A stretch of DNA of 64,000 nucleotides from JAOZPE01 sp964601275 (GTDB lineage Bacteria > Krumholzibacteriota > Krumholzibacteriia > JAJRXK01). Under the pieces are notes generated by a model. The model ran no database searches. It saw nothing but the letters and a program-made list of their open reading frames with translations, and was not told the origin of the DNA. A program made the translations under genes and the position numbers. This document shows, piece after piece, positions 24,309-32,526 of this stretch; the stretch's first letter is position 1, and each line of letters begins with the position of its first letter. The stretch is taken from the NCBI GenBank assembly GCA_964601275.1, contig CAZRMV010000006.1, forward strand, positions 204,961 to 268,960, read 5' to 3'.

Positions 24309-25427
24309 GTGGCCAAGTACCGTATCGCCTGGATGCCCGGAGACGGCGTGGGAAAGGAGGTCATGGAGGCGGCCCGGATCTGCCTGGATGCCCTCCACTT
24401 CGATGCCGAATACGTCCCCGCGGAGATCGGTTGGGAACTCTGGATGAGCGAGGGGAACCCCCTGCCCGACCGCACCCTGGAGATCCTCCGCTCGACCGAC
24501 GCGTGTCTCTTCGGCGCCATCACCTCCAAACCGAAGGAGGAGGCCGAGGCGGAGCTCCCCTCCGACCTGCAGGGCAAGGGACACCAGTACTTCAGTCCGA
24601 TCGTGAGACTCCGGCAGGAATTCAACCTCCATACCAATCTCCGCCCCTGCAAGGCCTATCCCGGCAATCCCCTGAACTATCGGGACGATATCGACTTGGT
24701 CGTGTTCCGGGAGAATACCGAGGGGCTCTACGTCGGCATCGAGTGGCACCCGGTGCCGGAGGAACTCTGGTCGACGGTCGCACGCCACCACCCCAAGGCC
24801 GCCCGCTTCAGTTCGACCCCGCGCGACCAGATGGCGATGAGTCTGCGCATCATCACCGAGCAGGGCGCGCGCGCCATCATCACCGACGCCTTCGAATACG
24901 CTCGCACGCATCATCGCAAGAGCGTGACCCTGGTGGAAAAGCCGAATGTTCTGCGCGAGACCAGCGGCCTGATGACCCGGGTCGCCCGGAGCGTCGCGAA
25001 GGACTACCCCGGCATCGAATTGTGGGAAACCAATATCGACGCCATGATGATGTGGCTGGTGAAGAACCCGGACAAGTACGACGTCATCGTCACTTCGAAC
25101 ATGTTCGGAGACATCACAAGCGATCTCTGCGCCCAGCTCGTCGGCGGTCTCGGATTCGCCTGCAGCGGAAACCTCGGAGACGATTATGGGGTCTTCGAAC
25201 CCACCCACGGAAGCGCCCCCAAGTACGAGGGCCAGTACAAGGTCAACCCCATCGCCCAGATCCTCACCGCGCGGATGATGCTGGACTGGTTGGGTGAGGC
25301 CGAACTGGCGGGTCGTCTGGAGGCGGCGGTTGCCGCGGTGATCGCCGAGGGAGATGTCCGCACCTACGATATGGGCGGCGACAGCGGCACCCTGGAAATG
25401 GCCGAGGCCATCGCCTCCCGCTTGTGA
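24309..25427 (+). CDS. Isocitrate/isopropylmalate dehydrogenase family enzyme
   Basis: 372 residues. NAD(P)-dependent beta-decarboxylating dehydrogenase. Motifs: MPGDGVGKEV near the N-terminus, IVRLRQEFNLHTNLRPCKAY with the substrate arginines, FRENTEGLYVGIEW, VEKPNVLRETSGL with the catalytic Lys, NMFGDITSDLCAQLVGGLG with metal-binding Asp residues, and FEPTHGSAPKYEG. The family covers isocitrate, 3-isopropylmalate, homoisocitrate and tartrate dehydrogenases, and I cannot assign the substrate by eye; isocitrate is my first guess. The start GTG 24309 is chosen for AAGGAGA just upstream; the frame is open to 24105 but that part is arginine-rich and unlike the family. It overlaps the symporter gene by 4 nt (GTGA). 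Confidence 0.88.
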   Translation: MAKYRIAWMPGDGVGKEVMEAARICLDALHFDAEYVPAEIGWELWMSEGNPLPDRTLEILRSTDACLFGAITSKPKEEAEAELPSDLQGKGHQYFSPIVRLRQEFNLHTNLRPCKAYPGNPLNYRDDIDLVVFRENTEGLYVGIEWHPVPEELWSTVARHHPKAARFSSTPRDQMAMSLRIITEQGARAIITDAFEYARTHHRKSVTLVEKPNVLRETSGLMTRVARSVAKDYPGIELWETNIDAMMMWLVKNPDKYDVIVTSNMFGDITSDLCAQLVGGLGFACSGNLGDDYGVFEPTHGSAPKYEGQYKVNPIAQILTARMMLDWLGEAELAGRLEAAVAAVIAEGDVRTYDMGGDSGTLEMAEAIASRL

Positions 25428-26944
25428 AGGAAGTCATCCCCTTGGAGACGCTCGACGTCTTCGTCGTCGTGAGTTACGCCGCCGCCGTCATCGGCCTCGG
25501 CTGGATCGCCGCGCGACGGCAGAAGGGAACCACCGATTTCTTCCTGGGAGGACGCCGCCTTCCCTGGCCGCTGGTGGGCGCCTCCATCCTCGCCACCGCA
25601 TTCAGCGCCGCTTCCCTTCTGGGCGGGCCCGGTGAGGCCTTCGGTCACGGCCTGCTCTGGCTGCAACTCCAGGCGGGAGACCTCCTGGCGATCCTCCTGG
25701 TTTGCTGGCTGTTTCTTCCTTTCTACCATTCCCTCTCGGCGACCACCGCCTACGAGTACCTCGAACGGCGCTTCGGCCGCCTCGCCCGCGCCTCGACCGC
25801 CCTGCTCTTCCAGCTCCAGGTCCTGTTCCGGCTGGGAGTGCTGCTCTACGGACCGGCCCTTGCGCTCTCGGCCATCACCGGGATCGACCTGCGGCTGGCC
25901 ATCGTCGCGGTGGGGGTGGTCGCTCTGGTCTACACCCTGCTGGGCGGAATGACCGCGGTCGTCTGGACCGATCTGTTGCAATTGGCGGTGGTCGTGGCGG
26001 GAGTCGGCATGACGGCGGCGGCCGCACTGCAGGGGATTCCGGACGGCGTGAAGGGAGCCCTGGAAACGGCCTCGGCGGCGGGGCGTCTACGCCTGGTCGA
26101 CCCCACCCTTCCGGCCGGACAGTTGCGTTCGGTCCTGGGGGCGGTCATCGGCTACGGCATCCTCTCGCTTTCGGTCGCCGGCACCAATCAACAACCGGTA
26201 CAACGCTACCTCTCCTGCAAGAATCTGGGCGACGCGCGCCGGGCCGCATTCAGCGGGTGGGCGGTCGGTCTTTTCGTCACCGCGATCACCCTGGGGCTGG
26301 GCGTGCTGCTCTTCGCCTACTACCGGGTCCACGCGGGGGAATTGCCGGAGGGTCTCTCCCCCGACGCCATCTTCCCCCGCTTCGCCGCCGAGCACCTGCC
26401 TCCGGGCGCGTTGGGGCTGGTCGTCGCCGCTATCTTCGCGGCCGCCATGTCTTCCCTCGATTCGGCCCTGCATTCGTTGAGCACCTCGACCGTCAGCGAC
26501 ATCTACCGTCGCTTCCTCGTCACCGGACGGGAGGACGCGCACTATCTCACCGTGGCCCGGGTCTTCATTCTCGTCTGGGGCGTCCTCGGCATCGCCGCGG
26601 GACTCTATGTAGCCGGTCGGGGATCGCTTCTGGCCATGGCGGTGCGCTACGTCGGGTACTTCGCCGGACCGGTCCTGGGAATCTTCCTGCTGGGAATGCT
26701 CACTCCCCGCACGAACCAGGTGGGAGCCATCACCGGAATGGGCGCCGCCTTCCTCGCGGTCATCCTGTCGGCCAACGCCCCCGCCTTCTTCTCCAGGCCA
26801 TCTCCGGTGGGAGGGATCTGGAACGCGGCACTGGGATGCGGGGTCACCATGGCGGTGGGATGGGTGGCCAGCTTCCTTGCGCCTCCCCCCGATGGGTCTC
26901 GTCTCCGCGGGCTCGTGCATCGCCGATTCCTGCCGAACCCCTGA
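25424..26944 (+). CDS. Sodium:solute symporter family transporter
   Basis: 506 residues with about 13 membrane helices. The SSS-family core is visible: TTDFFLGGRRLPWPLVGASI, then AFSAASLLGGPGEAF, QQPVQRYLSCKNLGDARRA, and AAAMSSLDSALHSLSTSTVSDIY carrying the Na2-site serines. Members import sugars, amino acids, acetate or vitamins with sodium; the substrate is not predictable here. GTG 25424 overlaps the preceding stop. TTG 25442, 9 nt after AAGGAAG, is an alternative start that would shorten the protein by six residues. Confidence 0.88.
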   Translation: MKEVIPLETLDVFVVVSYAAAVIGLGWIAARRQKGTTDFFLGGRRLPWPLVGASILATAFSAASLLGGPGEAFGHGLLWLQLQAGDLLAILLVCWLFLPFYHSLSATTAYEYLERRFGRLARASTALLFQLQVLFRLGVLLYGPALALSAITGIDLRLAIVAVGVVALVYTLLGGMTAVVWTDLLQLAVVVAGVGMTAAAALQGIPDGVKGALETASAAGRLRLVDPTLPAGQLRSVLGAVIGYGILSLSVAGTNQQPVQRYLSCKNLGDARRAAFSGWAVGLFVTAITLGLGVLLFAYYRVHAGELPEGLSPDAIFPRFAAEHLPPGALGLVVAAIFAAAMSSLDSALHSLSTSTVSDIYRRFLVTGREDAHYLTVARVFILVWGVLGIAAGLYVAGRGSLLAMAVRYVGYFAGPVLGIFLLGMLTPRTNQVGAITGMGAAFLAVILSANAPAFFSRPSPVGGIWNAALGCGVTMAVGWVASFLAPPPDGSRLRGLVHRRFLPNP

Positions 26945-26954
26945 GCCGAAGAGA

Positions 26955-26986
26955 GAATCCCGGGGCCGACCTTGACCCCGGGATTC
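26955..26986. terminator. Strong hairpin between convergent genes
   Basis: GAATCCCGGGG and CCCCGGGATTC form a perfect 11-bp stem with a 10-nt loop, 10 nt after the symporter stop. The convergent cytochrome gene ends 59 nt further on. No T-run is present. Confidence 0.6.
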
Positions 26987-27045
26987 GCCGGCGCTGCCGC
27001 CGTGCTCATCGCGCACGACGCGCGAAGTGTGTGAGGAGGAGGAAA

Positions 27046-28257
27046 CTACTTCAAGCTGACCGCCACCACACCCGAGTGCATGGTCTTGGCCTTGGCCGAG
27101 AGTTCCGCGAGGGTCTTCGTGCTGTAGATGCCCCCCACCCCATTCTCGTCCTTGTGGCACCCGTAGCAGGCAAAGTCGAGGGTCACGCGACCTTTTCCGA
27201 ATTCATCGAGCTGCACGAACTTGCCGTCGCTGGTCCACATTGCATCCTTGCCCACCGGATCGGTATTGATCTGGAACAGGTGCGACGCGATGTCGCCCTT
27301 GTAGGCGTAGTCGGCCCGGGCCGACTTGGCCGCGTCCGGCATGTGGCAGTCGGTGCATTCGGGGACGCTGTTGTGGGTGAGATTGGCGTCGTAGCCGGTG
27401 TGGCAACTGATGCATTGGGTCTTCACCCCGTTGCCCAGGGCCACATCGTCGTACTTCACCGAGGCGTGGGGATCGTGGCAACCGTTGCATCCGACCGCGG
27501 CATGCGGGGAGTGGATGGTCTCGTCGTATTGTTCATGATGACGGATGAAGCCGCCGCTGACCGCCACGCGGTTCTGGGCGTCGCGGTGGTGGCAGCGCCC
27601 GCAAAGATCCTTGCTGGCGTCCACCGCCATCGGGAAGTTCTCCGGGTCGAATGCGTGCCGGCTTCCCATTCCGTGGCATTCCTCGCACTGCACCCCACCG
27701 AAGGCGAAGGTGCCGAAGCCAGTGGTTCCCGCCGGCCACGATCCCTGATCACTGGCCCCGGTGGTGTGGCACTTGAAGCAGCCGTAGTTGTATGGCTTCG
27801 CCGCGTCCTGGTCGTAGGGCACCCACTTGTCGGCTTCGGTCCCCCACAGGTTGAGCTGGGCCTGGGTGCCAGTGGTGTAGACGTTGCCGTCCAGCTTCAC
27901 GAAACGGGCCTTCCACCCGTAGCCGCCGATCACGTAGGCGAACATGTCCCATGTGGTGCCCGGAGGCGGCCCATCCTGGGCGACGGTGTAGACATGCTCG
28001 CTGTCCCACGGATAGGTCGGCGCGGTGTTGTTCTCCACCGCGGTCAACTTGTAGGGATGACCCGATTCCATGAAGGTCTCGTAGGTACTCTGATGACATG
28101 CCGCGTCCCCACAGGTAGCGCTGCCCACATACGACAGGGCGGGCACCTCGTTGGGCGGTGGACAACTCGGGCAATTGTCATCGCTGCATCCCACGAGCCC
28201 TCCGATCGTCACGAACGCCGCCAGGGCGCCCAGAACAGAGACTCGTTTCAACATCAT
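27046..28257 (-). CDS. Lipoprotein multihaem c-type cytochrome
   Basis: 403 residues. A signal peptide ends in lipobox LVGC (C24), so the protein is probably anchored by lipid outside the cytoplasm. Seven CxxCH haem sites are visible (starting at C160, C191, C219, C257, C282, C301 and C364). One CxxxxCH site (C49-C54-H55) makes a possible eighth. Several free His residues (HHEQYDETIHSPH, 240-252) could be distal ligands. The layout resembles cytochrome c554/NrfA-type or doubled CXXCH proteins, which move electrons or reduce nitrogen or sulfur compounds, but no catalytic Lys-type haem motif is seen, so electron transfer is the safer call. ATG 28257 follows GAGGAG; a second ATG is adjacent. Confidence 0.88.
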   Translation of the reverse strand: MMLKRVSVLGALAAFVTIGGLVGCSDDNCPSCPPPNEVPALSYVGSATCGDAACHQSTYETFMESGHPYKLTAVENNTAPTYPWDSEHVYTVAQDGPPPGTTWDMFAYVIGGYGWKARFVKLDGNVYTTGTQAQLNLWGTEADKWVPYDQDAAKPYNYGCFKCHTTGASDQGSWPAGTTGFGTFAFGGVQCEECHGMGSRHAFDPENFPMAVDASKDLCGRCHHRDAQNRVAVSGGFIRHHEQYDETIHSPHAAVGCNGCHDPHASVKYDDVALGNGVKTQCISCHTGYDANLTHNSVPECTDCHMPDAAKSARADYAYKGDIASHLFQINTDPVGKDAMWTSDGKFVQLDEFGKGRVTLDFACYGCHKDENGVGGIYSTKTLAELSAKAKTMHSGVVAVSLK

Positions 28258-28601
28258 TCGCTCTCCTCGACTGCGACCCGGCCCCGGCAAATGCGGAGCC
28301 TTGGATCGTGAATGGAGACTCGGCGGGGGCACGCTGGACCGGGTTCCCACCGGCGGACTCCTGCATCCCGTCACCGAAACCAGCCCGGTGCCGGGTCAGC
28401 AGGTTCCCAGGAGCGGGCCCCCCTCTTGAAGCGGGCGGTCCATGGCCGATTGCTTACCATCAGATCCACCACTCCTGTATTGGAAACTAGGGGCGGGCGG
28501 TCGGGGATACAAGCAGTTTCAACGTGGATCCCCAGAAATGTGAACTATGTTGACATCGGTGAACAACGGGACGATCCAGCCCGAGAACCAGGGGTGAACG
28601 C
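28258..28601. other. Intergenic region upstream of the cytochrome gene, 344 nt
   Basis: Both flanking genes point left, so this holds the control region of the cytochrome gene and the end of the DjlA-like gene. It is visibly less GC-rich than its surroundings between 28440 and 28580. I see no convincing promoter pair on the minus strand. A 17-nt near-palindrome TGTGAACTATGTTGACA lies at 28539-28555 and is a candidate regulator site. Small open frames on the plus strand lack coding character. Confidence 0.5.
28539..28555. promoter_or_regulatory. Near-palindrome, possible operator
   Basis: TGTGAAC and GTTGACA flank a TAT centre, an inverted repeat with one mismatch pair. It recalls CRP/FNR- or Rex-type half-sites in general form, but the spacing matches none exactly. 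It lies about 280 nt upstream of the cytochrome start. Confidence 0.25.
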
Positions 28602-29378
28602 TCAGTGAAGGCCCCGGGCGGCGCAGATCGCCTCGTAGGCGGCCTGGATCTCGGTGAAGCGCTTCTGGGCCAGCTCCACGAACTCCGGGGGCAGCCCCTT
28701 CGCCATGATCTTGTCCGGGTGGTACTGGACCACCAGCTGCCGGTAGCGGGCCTTGATCTCCTGGTCGCTGGCCGCCGCCGACAGCCCCAGGACGGCGTAG
28801 TGCCGCGAGGGGTCGGCGGGGTGGCGTCCCAGGACTCCTTCGAGCAGCTCTTCGCCCAGGCCGAAGATCTCCGCCGCCCGCCGCAGCAGGGACTCCTCGG
28901 CGGGATGGACGGTCCCGTCGGCCGCCGCGAGTCGCACCAGCAAGTCGAGCATGATCTCCCGCATCCGGGGTTGGGAGGAGAACACCTGGGCGAACTGCCG
29001 GGCGAAGTCCTCGAAGGAATGGGGACTGTCCTTGGCGTTCCGGAAGATCTCGATGGCGTAGCGTTCATCCTCGGGGGACAGCCTCAACTGCTCCCGCATG
29101 AACCGCTGGATGAGGGCGATCTCCTCCTCGCTCACTCGCCCGTCCGCCTTGGCCATCTTGGCCAGCATCGAGAAGGTGGTGACGAAGAACACCGCCTGGG
29201 CCTCTTGCCGGGAATCGGCGACCGGAGGCGCGCCCTCTCCCCTCCATCCTCCACCGGAAGCAGGGCCCTTCGCGGATTCACCCAGCCGGTGGCCGATGAT
29301 CGAGCCCACGACCGCCCCGATGGGTCCACCCAGGGTGAAACCGATCGCCCCCCCGAAGATGCTTCCCACCAGTCCCAT
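28602..29378 (-). CDS. djlA: DjlA-like membrane co-chaperone (TerB plus J domain)
   Basis: 258 residues. The N-terminal 30 residues are a Gly-rich hydrophobic helix (GSIFGGAIGFTLGGPIGAVV) that could anchor it in the inner membrane. A TerB-like helical domain spans about 60-170 with two acidic repeats (MAKADGRVSEEE and LAAADGTVHPAEE). A C-terminal J domain (193-255) has the intact HPD motif at 220-222, which stimulates the ATPase of DnaK. This order matches E. coli DjlA. No partner chaperone gene is nearby. The RND pump genes end 61 nt upstream of the region and are transcribed separately or as a leading unit. Confidence 0.85.
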   Translation of the reverse strand: MGLVGSIFGGAIGFTLGGPIGAVVGSIIGHRLGESAKGPASGGGWRGEGAPPVADSRQEAQAVFFVTTFSMLAKMAKADGRVSEEEIALIQRFMREQLRLSPEDERYAIEIFRNAKDSPHSFEDFARQFAQVFSSQPRMREIMLDLLVRLAAADGTVHPAEESLLRRAAEIFGLGEELLEGVLGRHPADPSRHYAVLGLSAAASDQEIKARYRQLVVQYHPDKIMAKGLPPEFVELAQKRFTEIQAAYEAICAARGLH

Positions 29379-29439
29379 GTGCTCGCCTTCCTTCCGGCGG
29401 GCGGTTCCCGCTCGCGGGGTCCTCGCCCGGCCTTGCGCC

Positions 29440-32400
29440 TCAGTTCCGGCTCTCGTGGATGGGCATCGCCCGTCGTACCAGCCAGGATCCCATATTCCGG
29501 GCTGCCGCGGCCAGAGCGGCGAAGAAATCCTCGGCCAGGGTCACCGTGGTCGGCAGGAGGATGGTGGTGAGGAAGGTGCTCACCAGGAGCCCTCCCATGA
29601 TGACCAGGGCCATGGAATAGTAGTACACCCCGCCCAGCGATGGCTTCTGCATCACGATGGGGACCAACCCCAGCAAGGTGGTCAACGCGGTCATCAGGAT
29701 CGGACGCAGGCGCTCCGTACCCCCCTTGAGCATCGCCTCACGACGGGCCATCCCGCGCCGGCGGTAGGAATTGATGTGCTCGAGCATGACGATTCCATTG
29801 TTCACCACGATGCCGATGAGCAGCAGCAGACCCACCGCCGCCGGTTGGTCGAAATCGGTTCCGCTGAGATACAGCGTCCACACCGCCCCGGCCAGGGCGA
29901 AGGGCAAGGCCACCATGAGGGAGATCGCCTGGCGGACCGACTCGAAGATCCCCGCCATGACCGCGAAGACAAGCAGCAGCGCCAAGAGCAGATTCACCAG
30001 GAACTCGCGGGACTTCTCCTTCTGTCGCTGCTGCCAGCGACCGAAGGTCCAATGGTATCCATAGGGAAAGTCCATGCTCTCCAGCATGCTCCTGACCTTG
30101 GGAAGATAGTCCTGTCTCTTTCCCTTCCGGTAACGCGCCCCCACCCAGAGACTGGTGAGCCGGTTGTCCCTCTGGATCCGCTCGGGAGAGGAGACCGTTT
30201 TCAGTGCGGCCATCGAGGCCAACGGTATCCGCACCCCTTCCTCGTTCCAGATGGGCAGGTTCCCCAACTGATCCACGCTCTCGACCCTCTGTTCATCCAG
30301 GGTCAACCGCATCTCCCGTTCGCCGTCTGGGGTGCGGTAGCGGGGCAACCTGCGCCCGCGATAGGTCAGGCCGACCACTTCGGCGGCCTGCGCCGGAGAC
30401 ACCCCGTAACGGGACAGCAATTCGCGGTCGAGCTCGACATGGATCTCCTCTCCGCCCTGGTCGTTGCTGGAGAAGGGATCGGCCAATCCATCGATCGACC
30501 GCAACCTCTCCTTTGCCTCCTCGGCCAGCCGGGCCAGCACCGCCGAATCCTCCCCGACGATCTGGAAGGCGACCCGCTTGCCGCGATCCATCCTCCAGTG
30601 CTGTCGGTTCTCCTGCACCTCCACCTTCACCCCGGCGATCCGGGGCAACAGACGCGGCAGGGCCGCCTTCACTTTCTCCAGGTTCTCTTCGGACGCCGCG
30701 CCCTTTTCGAGGTAGAGACGGGTCAGGGTGAAGCGATCGCTCCAGAAGGAGTAGATCGAACGCACCTTCAAATCCCGGCGATGGGGTTCGAGCGCCTCTT
30801 CCACCTTCCGCACCACCTCTTCCTTGCGTGGCAGGCTCATGTCCTCGCTGAAGGTATAGCGCATCCCGACAAACAGTTCGGTCTGCGACGCATCGAAATT
30901 CTTGTCCACCTTCAGGTAGGGATAGACGGCCGAGGCCACCACCAACAGGCCGATCAGCGGGGTCATCCAGCGGTGTCTCAGGTTGAAGGCGAGCATCGAC
31001 GCGTAACGCCTCTCCGCCGCGCTCATCACCCGACCCTTCGGCCGAGGCCGCCCTCGCACGAACCACGAAGTGGCCATCGGGATGAGGGTCTGGCTGATGA
31101 AGAGCGACGCGAGCAGGGTGATGCAGACGGTGATGCCCAGCTCCCGGAGATAGATGTTCATCTCGCTGGGCTTGTTGAAGATGAGGGGAAGAAAGACGAT
31201 CACCGAGGTCAAGGTGGCGGCGATGACCGCCGTCGAGACCTCGCTGGCGCCCCGGCGGGCCGCGGTCTTCTGGTCATCCCCCATCTCGCGGTGGCGGAAG
31301 ATGTTCTCCATCACCACCACCGCGTTGTCCACCAGCATCCCCACCCCGACGATCAGGCCCAACAGGGTGAGGGTGTTCAGGGTATGCCCCATCGCCCAGA
31401 TGATGCCGCAGGTCACGATCAACGAGAACGGGATGCACAGCACGGCGATCAGGGTGGAGCCCACCCTGCGCAGGAAGAGGAAGAGAACCAGGCTCGCCAG
31501 TACCGCGCCGAAGATGCCGGTGAAGGTCAGATCCCGCAGGGTCTTCTCGATCTCCTCCCCTTGATCGAACCACACCAGGAAGTTGACGCCCTTCAGTTCC
31601 GGGTCGTCCTTCATCTCGGCGATCCGTTTGCGCAGCGCCCGGGAGACGTCCACGGTGTTCGCCTTGGCCTCCTGGGTCACCTCGATCCCGATGGCAAAGC
31701 GGCCGTCCAGGTGCCGCCCGTACTCCAACGGCGGCTGCTCGTAGCGGACGTCGGCGATCTCCCTGAGTTTCAGACCGTCGGGTCGGATCACCAGGTTGCG
31801 GATCTCCTCGACGCTGGTGAATGTGGCCAGGGTGCGCACGGTGTAGCGGTCATCGCCCTCGGTGATCCGGCCCAGGCTCATGTCGAAGTTCGAAGTGCGC
31901 AGCTTCCTCACCACTTCGCGAACGTCGACGCCGTAGAACTCGAGCTTGGACAATTCGAGATTGATCCGCACCTCCTTGGGCGACACCCCATCGAGCCGGA
32001 CCTGGGCCACCCCGGGGATCCTCTCCAGAGGGTGCGCGATCCGCCGCAGCAGGAGATCATAGCTCTCGCTCAGATCGCGATTGCTGGAGAGCCGGCCCTC
32101 GAGGATGGGGCTGTCCGCGTCGCGGTCGTCCCAGTGGTTGGACACCCGGATGTCCCCGAGATCGTCGGGCAGATCGCGACGGATCCGGTCGAGTTTCTCC
32201 CGGATCTCCACCCGAGCCACATCCAGGTCGGTGGACCAGTCGAACTCGAGGCGGATGCGCCCGCCATCGGAGCTGCACATCGACCACATGCTCTTGAGTC
32301 CCTTCACCGACCCCAGCGCGTCTTCGGCGGGGCGAACCACCATCCTCTCCACCTGCTCCGGCGAGGCGTTCTGGTAGGGCAGCACGATGAAGAGCTGCGG

Positions 32401-32526
32401 CTGTTCGATGTCGGGCATGAACGCCAAGGGAAGGCGGACCAGCGCCACCGTGCCAAGCACCACCAGGCTCACCAGAATCATGAGGGTGGTCACGTGACGC
32501 TTGATCGCCAGTTCGGGAAGGGTCAT
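29440..32526 (-). CDS. RND efflux pump inner-membrane subunit, second copy
   Basis: 1028 residues, full length for an AcrB/MdtC-type RND transporter: about 12 helices and two large periplasmic loops. Helix 1 begins PELAIKRHVTTLMILVSLVVLG; helix 4 reads VGVGMLVDNAVVVMENIF, and helix 10 IGIVVNNGIVMLEHINSY. In AcrB the matching positions are an Asp pair and a Lys; here one Asp is kept while the partner Asp and the Lys are Asn, a pattern shared with many HAE- or HME-like relatives. It overlaps the first pump gene by ATGA. The two RND subunits are only distantly similar, so they may form a mixed trimer with the single upstream adaptor. Cargo is unknown. Confidence 0.92.
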   Translation of the reverse strand: MTLPELAIKRHVTTLMILVSLVVLGTVALVRLPLAFMPDIEQPQLFIVLPYQNASPEQVERMVVRPAEDALGSVKGLKSMWSMCSSDGGRIRLEFDWSTDLDVARVEIREKLDRIRRDLPDDLGDIRVSNHWDDRDADSPILEGRLSSNRDLSESYDLLLRRIAHPLERIPGVAQVRLDGVSPKEVRINLELSKLEFYGVDVREVVRKLRTSNFDMSLGRITEGDDRYTVRTLATFTSVEEIRNLVIRPDGLKLREIADVRYEQPPLEYGRHLDGRFAIGIEVTQEAKANTVDVSRALRKRIAEMKDDPELKGVNFLVWFDQGEEIEKTLRDLTFTGIFGAVLASLVLFLFLRRVGSTLIAVLCIPFSLIVTCGIIWAMGHTLNTLTLLGLIVGVGMLVDNAVVVMENIFRHREMGDDQKTAARRGASEVSTAVIAATLTSVIVFLPLIFNKPSEMNIYLRELGITVCITLLASLFISQTLIPMATSWFVRGRPRPKGRVMSAAERRYASMLAFNLRHRWMTPLIGLLVVASAVYPYLKVDKNFDASQTELFVGMRYTFSEDMSLPRKEEVVRKVEEALEPHRRDLKVRSIYSFWSDRFTLTRLYLEKGAASEENLEKVKAALPRLLPRIAGVKVEVQENRQHWRMDRGKRVAFQIVGEDSAVLARLAEEAKERLRSIDGLADPFSSNDQGGEEIHVELDRELLSRYGVSPAQAAEVVGLTYRGRRLPRYRTPDGEREMRLTLDEQRVESVDQLGNLPIWNEEGVRIPLASMAALKTVSSPERIQRDNRLTSLWVGARYRKGKRQDYLPKVRSMLESMDFPYGYHWTFGRWQQRQKEKSREFLVNLLLALLLVFAVMAGIFESVRQAISLMVALPFALAGAVWTLYLSGTDFDQPAAVGLLLLIGIVVNNGIVMLEHINSYRRRGMARREAMLKGGTERLRPILMTALTTLLGLVPIVMQKPSLGGVYYYSMALVIMGGLLVSTFLTTILLPTTVTLAEDFFAALAAAARNMGSWLVRRAMPIHESRN

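Noticed and set aside
28550..28555. Perfect -35 hexamer TTGACA on the plus strand
   Set aside because: No -10 box lies 15-19 nt downstream and no plus-strand gene follows; it is part of the palindrome noted above.
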